Below the pieces are notes generated by a model. That model worked only from the letters and a program-made list of their open reading frames with translations. It did not search any database and was not told the DNA's origin. A stretch of DNA of 64,000 bases from DAOUKH01 sp034421515 (GTDB taxonomy: Bacteria > Chloroflexota > Dehalococcoidia > SHYB01): positions 1 to 64,000 of the forward strand of contig DAOUKH010000062.1 in the NCBI GenBank assembly GCA_034421515.1, written 5' to 3'. This document shows positions 25,566-32,515 of this stretch, piece after piece. How positions within the stretch are numbered: the first letter of the stretch is position 1; every line of letters begins with the position of its first letter. Position numbers and translations under genes: made by a program.

Positions 25566-26072
25566 CTAGTTCTGACTCGCGCCGTTCTGCGTGCCCTCTT
25601 GGAGCACTTCCTCGATCAACTGGCGGTGCTGCGCCTCGTCCAGCGAGGAATTGATGACGCGCTCGGCGGCGAGGATGGCGAGGTCGGAGAACTGCGCTCG
25701 CAGGCGCTCCAAGGCCTCGTCCCGCTCACGTTGAATGTCGGCTTGGGCCCGGGCCGTGATCTGCTCCGCGTCGCGGCGCGCCTGCTCGCGGGCCTCCTCG
25801 CGGACCCGCTCGGCGACCTGCGTCGCCTGGGCCACGATGCCGCGCCCTTCCTCGCGGGCCGCCTCGATCTGCTTCCGCACGGCCTCTTCGGCTTCGGCGC
25901 TTTCCGCCTTCATCCGGTCGGCCTGTTCCAGGCTTTCCTTGATCCGCTCGCCGCGCTGGTCCAGCATCCGTGTCACGGGCTTGTACAGCAAGAGGTACAG
26001 CACCGTCAGCAGGATGGTGAAGTTGATGATCTGGGCGACCAGACCAGGTAGGTTGATCCCTAGTGCATCCAC
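25566..26072 (-). CDS. atpF: ATP synthase F0 subunit b
   Basis: The 168-residue protein has one N-terminal membrane helix (LVAQIINFTILLTVLYLLLY) followed by a long charged coiled coil, as expected for the peripheral stalk. A single b gene is present, so the stalk is probably a homodimer. A large hairpin lies in the 78-base gap upstream. Confidence 0.95.
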   Translation of the reverse strand: MDALGINLPGLVAQIINFTILLTVLYLLLYKPVTRMLDQRGERIKESLEQADRMKAESAEAEEAVRKQIEAAREEGRGIVAQATQVAERVREEAREQARRDAEQITARAQADIQRERDEALERLRAQFSDLAILAAERVINSSLDEAQHRQLIEEVLQEGTQNGASQN

Positions 26073-26096
26073 GCAGACCCCCTTGGCTCTACCAAT

Positions 26097-26139
26097 GGAG
26101 TATCCGGAGACCGCGGCGCGGTCTCCGGCCCTGTACTCC
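26097..26139 (-). promoter_or_regulatory. Intercistronic hairpin between atpE and atpF
   Basis: A perfect 11-bp stem (arms 26104-26114 and 26118-26128) closes a 3-base loop, and an outer 6-bp stem ggagta / tactcc (26097-26102, 26134-26139) extends it. No U-tract follows in the transcript, so it is more likely to protect or process the atpE 3' end than to terminate fully. Confidence 0.65.
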
Positions 26140-26150
26140 GATTCGAACCG

Positions 26151-26417
26151 CTAGAGGACGAAGGCGATGATGACGGCCACGATCAGGGCGTAAATCGCGA
26201 TCGCTTCCGCGAAGGCGATGCCCAGGATCATGTTCGTCCTGATCGAGTTTTCGGCCTCCGGATTGCGGCCCAGGGCCTCCATCGCGCGCGCCACCAGCAT
26301 GCCGATGCCGATGCCCGGGCCGATGGCTCCGACGCCAATCGAGAGACCCGCGCCGATGGCCTTCAAGCCGCTGTCGCCGACGGCGGTCTGACCCAACACC
26401 GAGAAGAGCGCATCCAT
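26151..26417 (-). CDS. atpE: ATP synthase F0 subunit c
   Basis: The 88-residue two-helix hairpin has the Gly-rich first helix (GAGLSIGVGAIGPGIGIGM), the RNPEAE polar loop and the ion-binding Glu71 in ILGIAFAEAIAIYAL. Glu71 is followed by Ala rather than Ser/Thr, and helix 1 lacks the Gln ligand, so proton rather than sodium coupling is expected. RNA hairpins lie on both sides of the gene. Confidence 0.97.
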   Translation of the reverse strand: MDALFSVLGQTAVGDSGLKAIGAGLSIGVGAIGPGIGIGMLVARAMEALGRNPEAENSIRTNMILGIAFAEAIAIYALIVAVIIAFVL

Positions 26418-26482
26418 AATTCCTGTCCTCCTGACCTTTCTGCCTGACTCAGTTGCTCGCTAGATTCGCGTCCGTCATCGAA

Positions 26483-26498
26483 GCCGGGCGCACCCGGC
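26483..26498 (-). promoter_or_regulatory. Hairpin between atpB and atpE
   Basis: Perfect 6-bp stem gccggg / cccggc with a 4-base loop, 10 bases beyond the window-side end of the atpB coding end (the stop lies at 26509). It is the upstream partner of the larger hairpin after atpE. Confidence 0.4.
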
Positions 26499-26508
26499 GA
26501 AAATATCC

Positions 26509-27810
26509 CTAGTGACCGCCTCCGTGGCCCTGCTCGCCGTGATCGTCGTGGGACGTCGTCGCCAACACCGCGAACACCAGGGTGAGCATCGCGAAGACGA
26601 CGGCCTGAATGAAGCCCACGAAGACCTCCAGCAAGAAGGGGAAGACAAAGACCCCGGCCATGATCGGCAGCAGGAAGGCGACGGAGAAGATGAGGACTTC
26701 GCCGGCGAACATGTTGCCGAAGAGCCGGAAGCTGAAGCTGATAATCTTGGCGAACTCGCTGATCGCCTCGAGGATGCCGATGATGAAGCCAAGCGGGCCC
26801 TGCCGGAACTGGATGAACCGCCCCACGTAGCTGAAGAAGCCGTTCGCCTTCACTCCCCACCACTGCACCATGAACATGGCCACGAGGGCGATGGCCAGGG
26901 TGTTCATCAAGTCGGTGTTCATCCCGCGGAAGAAGGGGAGCAGGCGGCCGACCGTTTTGCCTTCGAGGTTCACCTCGGTCTCGCCCGAGGTGACGGTCCC
27001 CGTCCGGGCCGCCCATTCGTCGAAGTTCCACCACTCGCCGAGCTCGATCTCCTTGGCTTTGCCGAAGCCGAAGGGGATGAGCCGCGCCCCGGTGTCGCCG
27101 TCGAAGATGACCAGCTTCTCGGCCGCGCCTTCCTCTTCGACAAGATGCGTGAGCGTCGGCAGGCCGAGCTCGTGGGCGACCACGTCGACCTCGTGAGGAT
27201 TGGGCGGCCCCGTGCCCTCGAAGGTGGACGTCTTGTAGTAGTGCTCGACCTCTTCCTCGTAGTGGTGCAGCACCTCTTCGAGGTGGTGGAGCGCGTCCTT
27301 GTCGGCGCCGGGGGCCGCGAGGGCCGTTTCGATCTCTCCCACCATGTCTTCGACGGCGATCTCCACGGCGTGGAAGACGAGATACTGGCCGGTCTCGACC
27401 TTGCCGACGGTGCCGAAGACCGGCGTGAGCGAGGTCCAGTTCCCGACGAGGATGAAGATGAAGATCGTGGCGACGAGGGGGAAGAACATGCGGCCGCGCT
27501 TCTTCCCGGCCATGTCCTCCACGATGCCCAAGAGCCAGCCGACGATGCCCTCGACGAGGTTCTGCATCCGGCTGCTGGGCACCAGCGTGAGGTTCCGCAC
27601 CCCCAGCCACACGATGAGGAGCACCACCGCCATCGCGATCCATGCGGAGATGACGCTGTTGGTGAGGTTCCAGACGCCGAAGATGTCCTTCGCGACCGTC
27701 TCGGCGGCAAGGGAGATAAAGGGAATCGGGAAGTTGAAGAAGAGCCGTCCCGCCACCGTCGCCGCGAAGGCTACGATGACGAGGAGAATGACTTTCTGCT
27801 TCCCGGTCAC
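26509..27810 (-). CDS. atpB: ATP synthase F0 subunit a with a large soluble insertion
   Basis: Membrane helices and the essential Arg362 in SFSFRLFGNMFAGEVL identify subunit a, which forms the proton half-channels. The product has 433 residues, far above the usual 230-310. The extra length is a hydrophilic insert at about residues 135-290, between GNWTSLTPVFGT and RLLPFFRGMNTDLMNTL, rich in His and Glu (HHLEEVLHHYEEEVEHYY). A His-rich tail (HDDHGEQGHGGGH) follows the last helix. GTG 27810 overlaps the atpZ stop (GTGA); the frame upstream is atpZ sequence read out of phase. Confidence 0.93.
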   Translation of the reverse strand: MTGKQKVILLVIVAFAATVAGRLFFNFPIPFISLAAETVAKDIFGVWNLTNSVISAWIAMAVVLLIVWLGVRNLTLVPSSRMQNLVEGIVGWLLGIVEDMAGKKRGRMFFPLVATIFIFILVGNWTSLTPVFGTVGKVETGQYLVFHAVEIAVEDMVGEIETALAAPGADKDALHHLEEVLHHYEEEVEHYYKTSTFEGTGPPNPHEVDVVAHELGLPTLTHLVEEEGAAEKLVIFDGDTGARLIPFGFGKAKEIELGEWWNFDEWAARTGTVTSGETEVNLEGKTVGRLLPFFRGMNTDLMNTLAIALVAMFMVQWWGVKANGFFSYVGRFIQFRQGPLGFIIGILEAISEFAKIISFSFRLFGNMFAGEVLIFSVAFLLPIMAGVFVFPFLLEVFVGFIQAVVFAMLTLVFAVLATTSHDDHGEQGHGGGH

Positions 27811-28088
27811 TCGTCGTTCCCCGGGCGGTTGGCGCGCTCCCGCGCCTCTCGCGTGTACAACGGCATCAGCATCTTGAACATGCCGTAGAAACCGGCGCCG
27901 GTCCCTAGCAGCAGCCCCAAGAGGAGGAAGACCGGTTCGGTCCCCAACCACTTATCGAGGAAGTAGCCGCCGACGAGCCCGATGGCCAGGTTCGCGGCGA
28001 AATACCACCCGAATCCCAGGAGGCGCAACACGTCTTTCTGACGGATGAGCTTCGGAGGTGAATCGGGGTCCCCGCTGGGCTTGTGCAT
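27807..28088 (-). CDS. atpZ: AtpZ/AtpI family F0F1 accessory membrane protein
   Basis: The 93-residue protein has two membrane helices (WYFAANLAIGLVGGYFLDKW and VFLLLGLLLGTGAGFYGMFK) typical of AtpZ, which helps assemble the c-ring. ATG 28088 is used, as the frame upstream is unlike the family. A TTGACA-16-TAGAAT promoter overlaps this ATG, so either the first gene of the operon is also read from an upstream promoter, or translation starts at an internal GTG/TTG near 28031. Confidence 0.82.
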   Translation of the reverse strand: MHKPSGDPDSPPKLIRQKDVLRLLGFGWYFAANLAIGLVGGYFLDKWLGTEPVFLLLGLLLGTGAGFYGMFKMLMPLYTREARERANRPGNDE

Positions 28089-28114
28089 TCTATCACAACC
28101 CCTTTTTCTGTCAA
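28087..28114 (-). promoter_or_regulatory. Strong ATP synthase operon promoter overlapping the atpZ start
   Basis: TTGACA (28109-28114), a 16-base spacer and TAGAAT (28087-28092). The last two bases of the -10 are the AT of the predicted atpZ ATG. Confidence 0.6.
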
Positions 28115-28245
28115 CAAACTTGGACGGCCGAGCGTCAACGCAAGTCCCGGCCGTCGTCGGGGTTGCCCGCGCCATTCTAATCGGCCCGGCGCCCGTTGAG
28201 AAGCATCGCGCTCCTCAACCCTCCCCACACTCGCAGGGGGGCACC

Positions 28246-28302
28246 TTAAGCCTCTCCCCCTCTGGGGGAGATTGAGAGAGGGCACGCGCCCGCAGGGCGC
28301 GC
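28246..28302 (+). repeat. Interspersed hairpin repeat R1, copy 1
   Basis: TTAAG, then arms cctctccccc / gggggag, the tail attgagagagggc and a GC palindrome around gcgcccgcagggcgc. Same orientation as the other five R1 copies. Confidence 0.7.
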
Positions 28303-28362
28303 CGGACGGGAGGAAATGGGAGGTCTTCGGTGAACCGAGGGACGAAGCTGGCGCGCCGAGGG

Positions 28363-28989
28363 CTATTCCTTGCCCTCTTCCTTCTCCGGGTCTTCCGTAC
28401 CTTCCGTGCCTTCTTGACCCTCGGCGCCCTCTTTGCCTTCGGCGCCTTCTTTGCCCAGGCCACTGAGATCGAGCGTGTCGATGAACGACTTGAACGCCGA
28501 CATCCGCTTGATCTCTTCCTCGTCGAGCGGGCGGGCCGGATGCTCGGCCTGCTCCGCCTCGGCGACGGTGATCGGTTTGCCGGTCTCCTTATCGAGGAAG
28601 ATCGCGGCCTTCGACAGCACCGCCTCCTCGGTGAAGACGGGCACCTTGGACCGCACCGCCAGCGCCAGCGCGTCGCTGGGCCGCGAGTCGATCTCGACGC
28701 TCTTGCCGTTGACGTTCAGGACGATCTTGGCGAAGAACGTGTCGTTCTGCAGGTCGTGGACGATGATCGAGTTGACGCTGCCCCCGAGCTCCGAGATGAC
28801 GTTGCCCAGCAGGTCGTGGGTAAGGGGGCGCGGCACGCTAACGTCCTGGAGCTTCACCGCGATCGCGTCCGCCTCCGCCGGCCCAATCCAAATGGGCAGA
28901 TAGCGGTCGGCCGCCTTTTCCTTAAGGATGACCACGCGCTGATAGTTCATCAGGCTGACGCGAATGCTATCGATGGTCATCTCAACCAT
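28363..28989 (-). CDS. Bifunctional nuclease family (DUF151) protein
   Basis: The 208-residue protein shows the BFN domain at residues 1-140: YLPIWIGPAEADAIAVKL, then RPLTHDLL, and VEIDSRPSDALALAVRSKVP. A UVR-like segment follows near 165 (DEEEIKRMSAFKSFIDTL). The C-terminus is a low-complexity Lys-Glu-Gly-Ala repeat ending the protein. BFN proteins have RNase and DNase activity in plants; the bacterial role is unclear. ATG 28989 has GAGG upstream. Confidence 0.87.
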   Translation of the reverse strand: MVEMTIDSIRVSLMNYQRVVILKEKAADRYLPIWIGPAEADAIAVKLQDVSVPRPLTHDLLGNVISELGGSVNSIIVHDLQNDTFFAKIVLNVNGKSVEIDSRPSDALALAVRSKVPVFTEEAVLSKAAIFLDKETGKPITVAEAEQAEHPARPLDEEEIKRMSAFKSFIDTLDLSGLGKEGAEGKEGAEGQEGTEGTEDPEKEEGKE

Positions 28990-29135
28990 GCGGGGACCTC
29001 GCGGTCGATAACCCCAAGGCTCGACCGCTTCCTGAAAAAGATTACCGGGAATACTACGCCCCGCTTCCCAACAGTGTCAACGAAGCCGCACCCTGGGACC
29101 CCTCGCGCAACCCACGCCCGGCAGCAGCGAACCAT

Positions 29136-29165
29136 CCCTGTAGGGGCGCGTCGCGACGCACCCGC
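29136..29165 (+). repeat. Interspersed repeat R2, copy 1
   Basis: ccctgtaggggcgcg followed by tcgcgacgcacccg. It precedes an R1 copy by 50 bases. Confidence 0.6.
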
Positions 29166-29214
29166 CCCCCCACTATCGGAGCCGTTACGCAGACCTCTCG
29201 AGAGGGCGAGCGCC

Positions 29215-29288
29215 TTAAGCCTCTCCCCCCTGGGGGAGATTTGAGAGAGGGCGCGCGCCGTCAGGCGCGCGAGCGCCCGCAGGGCGCT
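29215..29288 (+). repeat. Interspersed hairpin repeat R1, copy 2
   Basis: TTAAG, arms cctctcccccc / tgggggag, tail atttgagagagggc, and the palindrome gcgcgccgtcaggcgcgc. The 28990-29359 interval otherwise contains no credible gene. Confidence 0.7.
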
Positions 29289-29359
29289 GCTCTTTACTCG
29301 CCCCTGAGTTACCCTAGGGTCTCGGCAGGCGGAGACCCGCTTCCGTTCCTCCCCCGCAC

Positions 29360-29560
29360 CTACTCCGGGCCGGCCCTCACCGAACGCAGCCGCGCTCGGA
29401 GCGCCGACCGCGCCATCAACTGACGTCGGCCGCACCCGCGGCACACCAGACCGATGTCGGCCCCCAGGCGGACCACGTTCCACTCGACGGCGCCGCAGGG
29501 GTGCTTCTTCTTAAGGACAACAACGTCCCCCAGATGCAGCGTGAGGACCTCTTCCGCCAT
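29360..29560 (-). CDS. DUF951 family protein
   Basis: The 66-residue product has LHLGDVVVLKKKHPCG, WNVVRLGADIGLVCRGCGRR, the DUF951 pattern with one Cys in HPCG and a CxxCG pair that may bind metal. The function of the family is unknown; it is often found near translation and ychF genes. It follows pyrF by 26 bases on the same strand. Confidence 0.85.
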   Translation of the reverse strand: MAEEVLTLHLGDVVVLKKKHPCGAVEWNVVRLGADIGLVCRGCGRRQLMARSALRARLRSVRAGPE

Positions 29561-29586
29561 GGCCCGTTCTCTCGCCCTTGACGCCG

Positions 29587-30417
29587 CTAGAGGCGCGCCG
29601 GCAGGGCCTCGCGCATACGGTCCCGGGCGCGGACGGCGGCGCGGCGCGCGGCCTCGGCAAAGCCGTCGGCGCCGTCCTCACGGAACGCGTACAGGACCTC
29701 GCGCGACGAACTGATGATCGCGAGCTCGCCGTTGGCGTCGACCCCGCCGCGCACCGCCGCCGCGACGTCGCCGCCCTGCGCGCCCACGCCGGGAATCAGC
29801 AGCGGCATCGACGGGCACCGCTCCCGCACCCAGCGCAGCTCGTCCGGCTGCGTCGCCCCGACCACCAGCCCGACGTTCCCTCGCGTGTTCCACTCCAGCG
29901 CCAGGAGCGCGACGCGCTGGTAGAGCGGCACGGCCGCGCCGGATTCCGCCGTCGACAGAAGCGCCTGCAGATCGGACGAGCCAGGGTTCGAGGTGCGGCA
30001 GAGGACGAAAACGCCCTTGTCGCTGTACTCCAAGAACGGCTCCAGGCTATCGCCGCCGAGGTAAGGATTGACCGTGGCGGCGTCGAAGCCCCAGGTGCCG
30101 AACAGCGCCCTCGCATAGGCCTGCGCCGTGTTCGCCATGTCGCCGCGCTTGGCGTCGACGATCACCGGTATCCCGGAGGGTGCGGCGGCGACGGTCGCTT
30201 CGAGCGCGCGAAGCCCCTCGACGCCCGACTGCTCGTAGAAGGCGATGTTGGGCTTGTAGGCGCAGACCAGGTCGCTGGTAGCCTCGATGACCGCGCGGTT
30301 GAAGTCGGCGGTGGAGACGCCGTCCGGCAGGCGGTCGGGGTCGGGGTCGAGGCCAATGCACAGGAGTGAGTCGTTGGCCTGGGAGGCGCGGCGAAGCTTG
30401 TCGACGAAAGCAGCCAC
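29587..30417 (-). CDS. pyrF: Orotidine 5'-phosphate decarboxylase, type 2
   Basis: The 276-residue protein has CIGLDPDPDRLP, CAYKPNIAFYEQ, the catalytic VIVDAKRGDMANTAQAYA near residue 85 and LLIPGVGAQGGDV, all of the type-2 OMP decarboxylase family, which makes UMP in pyrimidine synthesis. GTG 30417 lies 6 bases from a perfect TATAAT, so the mRNA is probably leaderless. Divergent from aroC. Confidence 0.94.
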   Translation of the reverse strand: MAAFVDKLRRASQANDSLLCIGLDPDPDRLPDGVSTADFNRAVIEATSDLVCAYKPNIAFYEQSGVEGLRALEATVAAAPSGIPVIVDAKRGDMANTAQAYARALFGTWGFDAATVNPYLGGDSLEPFLEYSDKGVFVLCRTSNPGSSDLQALLSTAESGAAVPLYQRVALLALEWNTRGNVGLVVGATQPDELRWVRERCPSMPLLIPGVGAQGGDVAAAVRGGVDANGELAIISSSREVLYAFREDGADGFAEAARRAAVRARDRMREALPARL

Positions 30418-30423
30418 GGCCCC

Positions 30424-30429
30424 ATTATA
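30424..30429 (-). promoter_or_regulatory. -10 box of a leaderless pyrF transcript
   Basis: Perfect TATAAT on the minus strand with six bases to the GTG start codon; no ribosome-binding site can be fitted between them. Confidence 0.5.
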
Positions 30430-30460
30430 CGCCTGCGCCGGGGGTCTCGGAGCCCTCGCG

Positions 30461-30469
30461 TGCTACACT
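30461..30469 (+). promoter_or_regulatory. Extended -10 promoter of aroC
   Basis: TGC-TACACT places transcription near 30476, downstream of the first in-frame ATG (30460). This supports TTG 30523 as the aroC start. Confidence 0.45.
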
Positions 30470-30522
30470 GGAAGGTAGGGCATTCTCCTTCTTCCGCCGG
30501 CCTTCGGGCAGGTCTGCGACTC

Positions 30523-31701
30523 TTGGGCAACTTCCGTTTCCTCACTTCCGGCGAGTCTCATGGCAGGGGCCTCAACGTCATCGTCGAGGGCGTCCCCGCC
30601 GGTCTGCCGTTAACCGAGGACTACCTGCGCAGCGACATGGAGCGCCGCCAGAAGGGCTACGGTCGCGGCGGGCGCATGAAGATCGAGAAGGACGAGGCGA
30701 AGATCATCGCCGGTGTCCGCCACGGCCTGACCCTGGGCAGCCCCATCTCCCTCTGGGTGCGAAACCGCGACTGGGTCAACTGGGAGCACGGCATGTCGTC
30801 CGAGCCCCTCGGCGACGGCCCCCACGAGGGCAAGGGCTTGGAGCGCGTGACCCGGCTGCGCCCCGGTCACGCCGACCTTGCCGGCGTGGTCAAGTTCGGC
30901 CAGGACGACGTTCGCAACATCCTCGAGCGCGCCAGCGCGCGGGAGACCGCGGGACGCGTCGCCGCCGGCGGCGTGGCGCGCCGCTTCCTCGAAGAGCTCG
31001 GCGTCGCGATCAACGCGCACGTCGTCTCCATCGCGGGCGTCGAGTCGCGGCCCAAGGGCCCCATCGACTGGGACGCCGTCGAGGCATCGCCGGTGCGGTG
31101 CGCCGACCCCAAGGCCGAGAAGCCGATGATGGCCGCAATCGACGAAGCGAAGCGCTCCAAGAACACCGCCGGCGGCGTCTTCGAGGTCATCGCTACCGGC
31201 GTCCCCATCGGGCTTGGAAGCCACATCCAGTGGGACCGGAAGCTCGACGGCAAGCTGGCCCAGGCCATGATGAGCATCCACGCCGTCAAGGGCGTCGAGA
31301 TCGGCCTCGGCTTCCCGCAGACGCGGCTCATGGGGTCGGAGGTGCACGACATCATCGAGCCCTGGGCCGGCGGCGCGCCCAAGTGGGTCCGCCGCAGCAA
31401 CAACGCGGGCGGCCTTGAGGGCGGCATGACCACCGGCCAGCCCGTCGTGGTGCGCGTCGCCATCAAGCCGATCTCGACCTTGGCCAAACCGCTCCCGTCG
31501 GTCGACATGGACACCGGCGAGGTCGTCGAGGCCCACTACGAGCGCAGCGACGTCTGCCAGGTGCCGCCGGGCTGCGTCGTGGGCGAGGCGATGATGGCCC
31601 TGATGCTCGCCGGCGCCATGCTCGAAAAGTTCGGCGGCGACCACATCGACGAGACCCGCCGCAACCACCGCGCCTTCATGGAGGCCAGCGGCCAAACGTA
31701 G
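30523..31701 (+). CDS. aroC: Chorismate synthase
   Basis: The 392-residue protein starts at TTG 30523 with LGNFRFLTSGESHG, the expected N-terminus. RPGHADLAGVVKFG, NILERASARETAGRVAAG and the FMN-site block RSNNAGGLEGGMTTGQP complete the chorismate synthase signatures. It forms chorismate from EPSP. The upstream ATG 30460 would add a Pro/Gly-rich leader unlike the family and lies before the predicted transcription start. aroKB lies 4.6 kb downstream. Confidence 0.94.
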   Translation: MGNFRFLTSGESHGRGLNVIVEGVPAGLPLTEDYLRSDMERRQKGYGRGGRMKIEKDEAKIIAGVRHGLTLGSPISLWVRNRDWVNWEHGMSSEPLGDGPHEGKGLERVTRLRPGHADLAGVVKFGQDDVRNILERASARETAGRVAAGGVARRFLEELGVAINAHVVSIAGVESRPKGPIDWDAVEASPVRCADPKAEKPMMAAIDEAKRSKNTAGGVFEVIATGVPIGLGSHIQWDRKLDGKLAQAMMSIHAVKGVEIGLGFPQTRLMGSEVHDIIEPWAGGAPKWVRRSNNAGGLEGGMTTGQPVVVRVAIKPISTLAKPLPSVDMDTGEVVEAHYERSDVCQVPPGCVVGEAMMALMLAGAMLEKFGGDHIDETRRNHRAFMEASGQT

Positions 31702-31885
31702 CTGCAGCACTGTAAGAACGCTCCGCGCGGGCACGGGTAGCGGGCAGGTAGATTCCGAGAACCAACCCCTTGCCGCCGTGACCCAGCGCTTGGATTCGGA
31801 AGAAGGAGGCGAGAGGACCATTGGCGCGGCTTAGATGAGGACGCGCGCAAGCGCGCGTAGGCCGCCGCCGAAGCCCTCCACGATC

Positions 31886-31969
31886 ATGAACAGCGATACA
31901 CCGCGCTTCGTCGCGCTCTCCGCGCTCGCCGTCGTCGCGGCTCTGCTCGCCGCAGCACTGATCACCTAG
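31886..31969 (+). CDS. Possible 27-residue hydrophobic peptide
   Basis: ATG to TAG encodes MNSDTPRF followed by a single hydrophobic helix rich in Ala, Val and Leu ending ALIT. No ribosome-binding site is evident, so it may be a chance frame. The rest of 31702-31978 holds only an 18-base GC palindrome at 31841-31858. Confidence 0.2.
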   Translation: MNSDTPRFVALSALAVVAALLAAALIT

Positions 31970-31978
31970 CACCGCCAC

Positions 31979-32016
31979 CCCCTGCCACAGGGGCGCCCCT
32001 CGTGGCCTCCCGCCCC
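31979..32016 (+). repeat. Interspersed repeat R2, copy 2 (diverged)
   Basis: cccctgccacaggggcgcccctcg; directly abuts R1 copy 3. Confidence 0.4.
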
Positions 32017-32070
32017 TTAACCCTCCCTCCCTTTACGGGAGGGACTGAGGGCGGGCCGGGGCGGGGCGCG
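32017..32070 (+). repeat. Interspersed hairpin repeat R1, copy 3
   Basis: TTAA, arms ccctccctccc / gggaggg, tail actgagggcgggc. Confidence 0.7.
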
Positions 32071-32124
32071 GTGGTCTTCCCTCTTCTCCCCCGGGAGACC
32101 TTTGCATAACTGCGCCGCGTAACG

Positions 32125-32157
32125 CCCCTGCCGTAGGGGCGCCTCGCGAATCGCCCG
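32125..32157 (+). repeat. Interspersed repeat R2, copy 3
   Basis: cccctgccgtaggggcgcc, then tcgcgaatcgcccg; 10 bases before R1 copy 4. Confidence 0.6.
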
Positions 32158-32167
32158 TCCCCTCCGG

Positions 32168-32222
32168 CCTTTCCCCCTCTATGGGGGAAACTGAAAGAGG
32201 GTGCGCGCCGTCAGGCGCGTCG
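32168..32222 (+). repeat. Interspersed hairpin repeat R1, copy 4
   Basis: Arms ctttccccct / atgggggaaa, tail ctgaaagagggtgcg, then the palindrome gcgcgccgtcaggcgcg also found in copy 2. Confidence 0.65.
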
Positions 32223-32354
32223 GAGGGGTAGGGCGGCGGGGGCCGCGCAACCTTGCCGGAGCCCGCGCCCCCGGTTACGCAAGGGTCTCCCCTGGGGAGA
32301 AGATTGAGATGAGGGGCCCCCTCATCACTGCTAACCGCCATCGAGACCCGCCGC

Positions 32355-32389
32355 CCCTCCCCCGTAGGGGCGCGTCGCGCCGCGCCCGC
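32355..32389 (+). repeat. Interspersed repeat R2, copy 4
   Basis: ccctcccccgtaggggcgcg, then tcgcgccgcgcccg; 33 bases before R1 copy 5. Confidence 0.6.
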
Positions 32390-32422
32390 TCCCCCACCGC
32401 CAACCCCCCTCCGGCGGCCACC

Positions 32423-32475
32423 TTAAACCTCCCTCCCTTTATGGGAGGGACTGAGGGAGGGCGGGGGGTGGGGTG
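32423..32475 (+). repeat. Interspersed hairpin repeat R1, copy 5
   Basis: TTAAA, arms cctccctccc / gggaggg, tail actgagggagggcggg. It ends about 40 bases before the HNH lipoprotein gene. Confidence 0.7.
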
Positions 32476-32515
32476 CGGCGGCCTCCCCTCCCCACGCCGC
32501 TACCCTGTGCGAGAC

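Noticed and set aside
31802..31858. Second selenocysteine-like arrangement: AAGGAGG, TTG start, UGA, then an 18-base hairpin
   Set aside because: Only five codons precede the UGA, the loop (AA) has no G, and the downstream frame shows no protein family.
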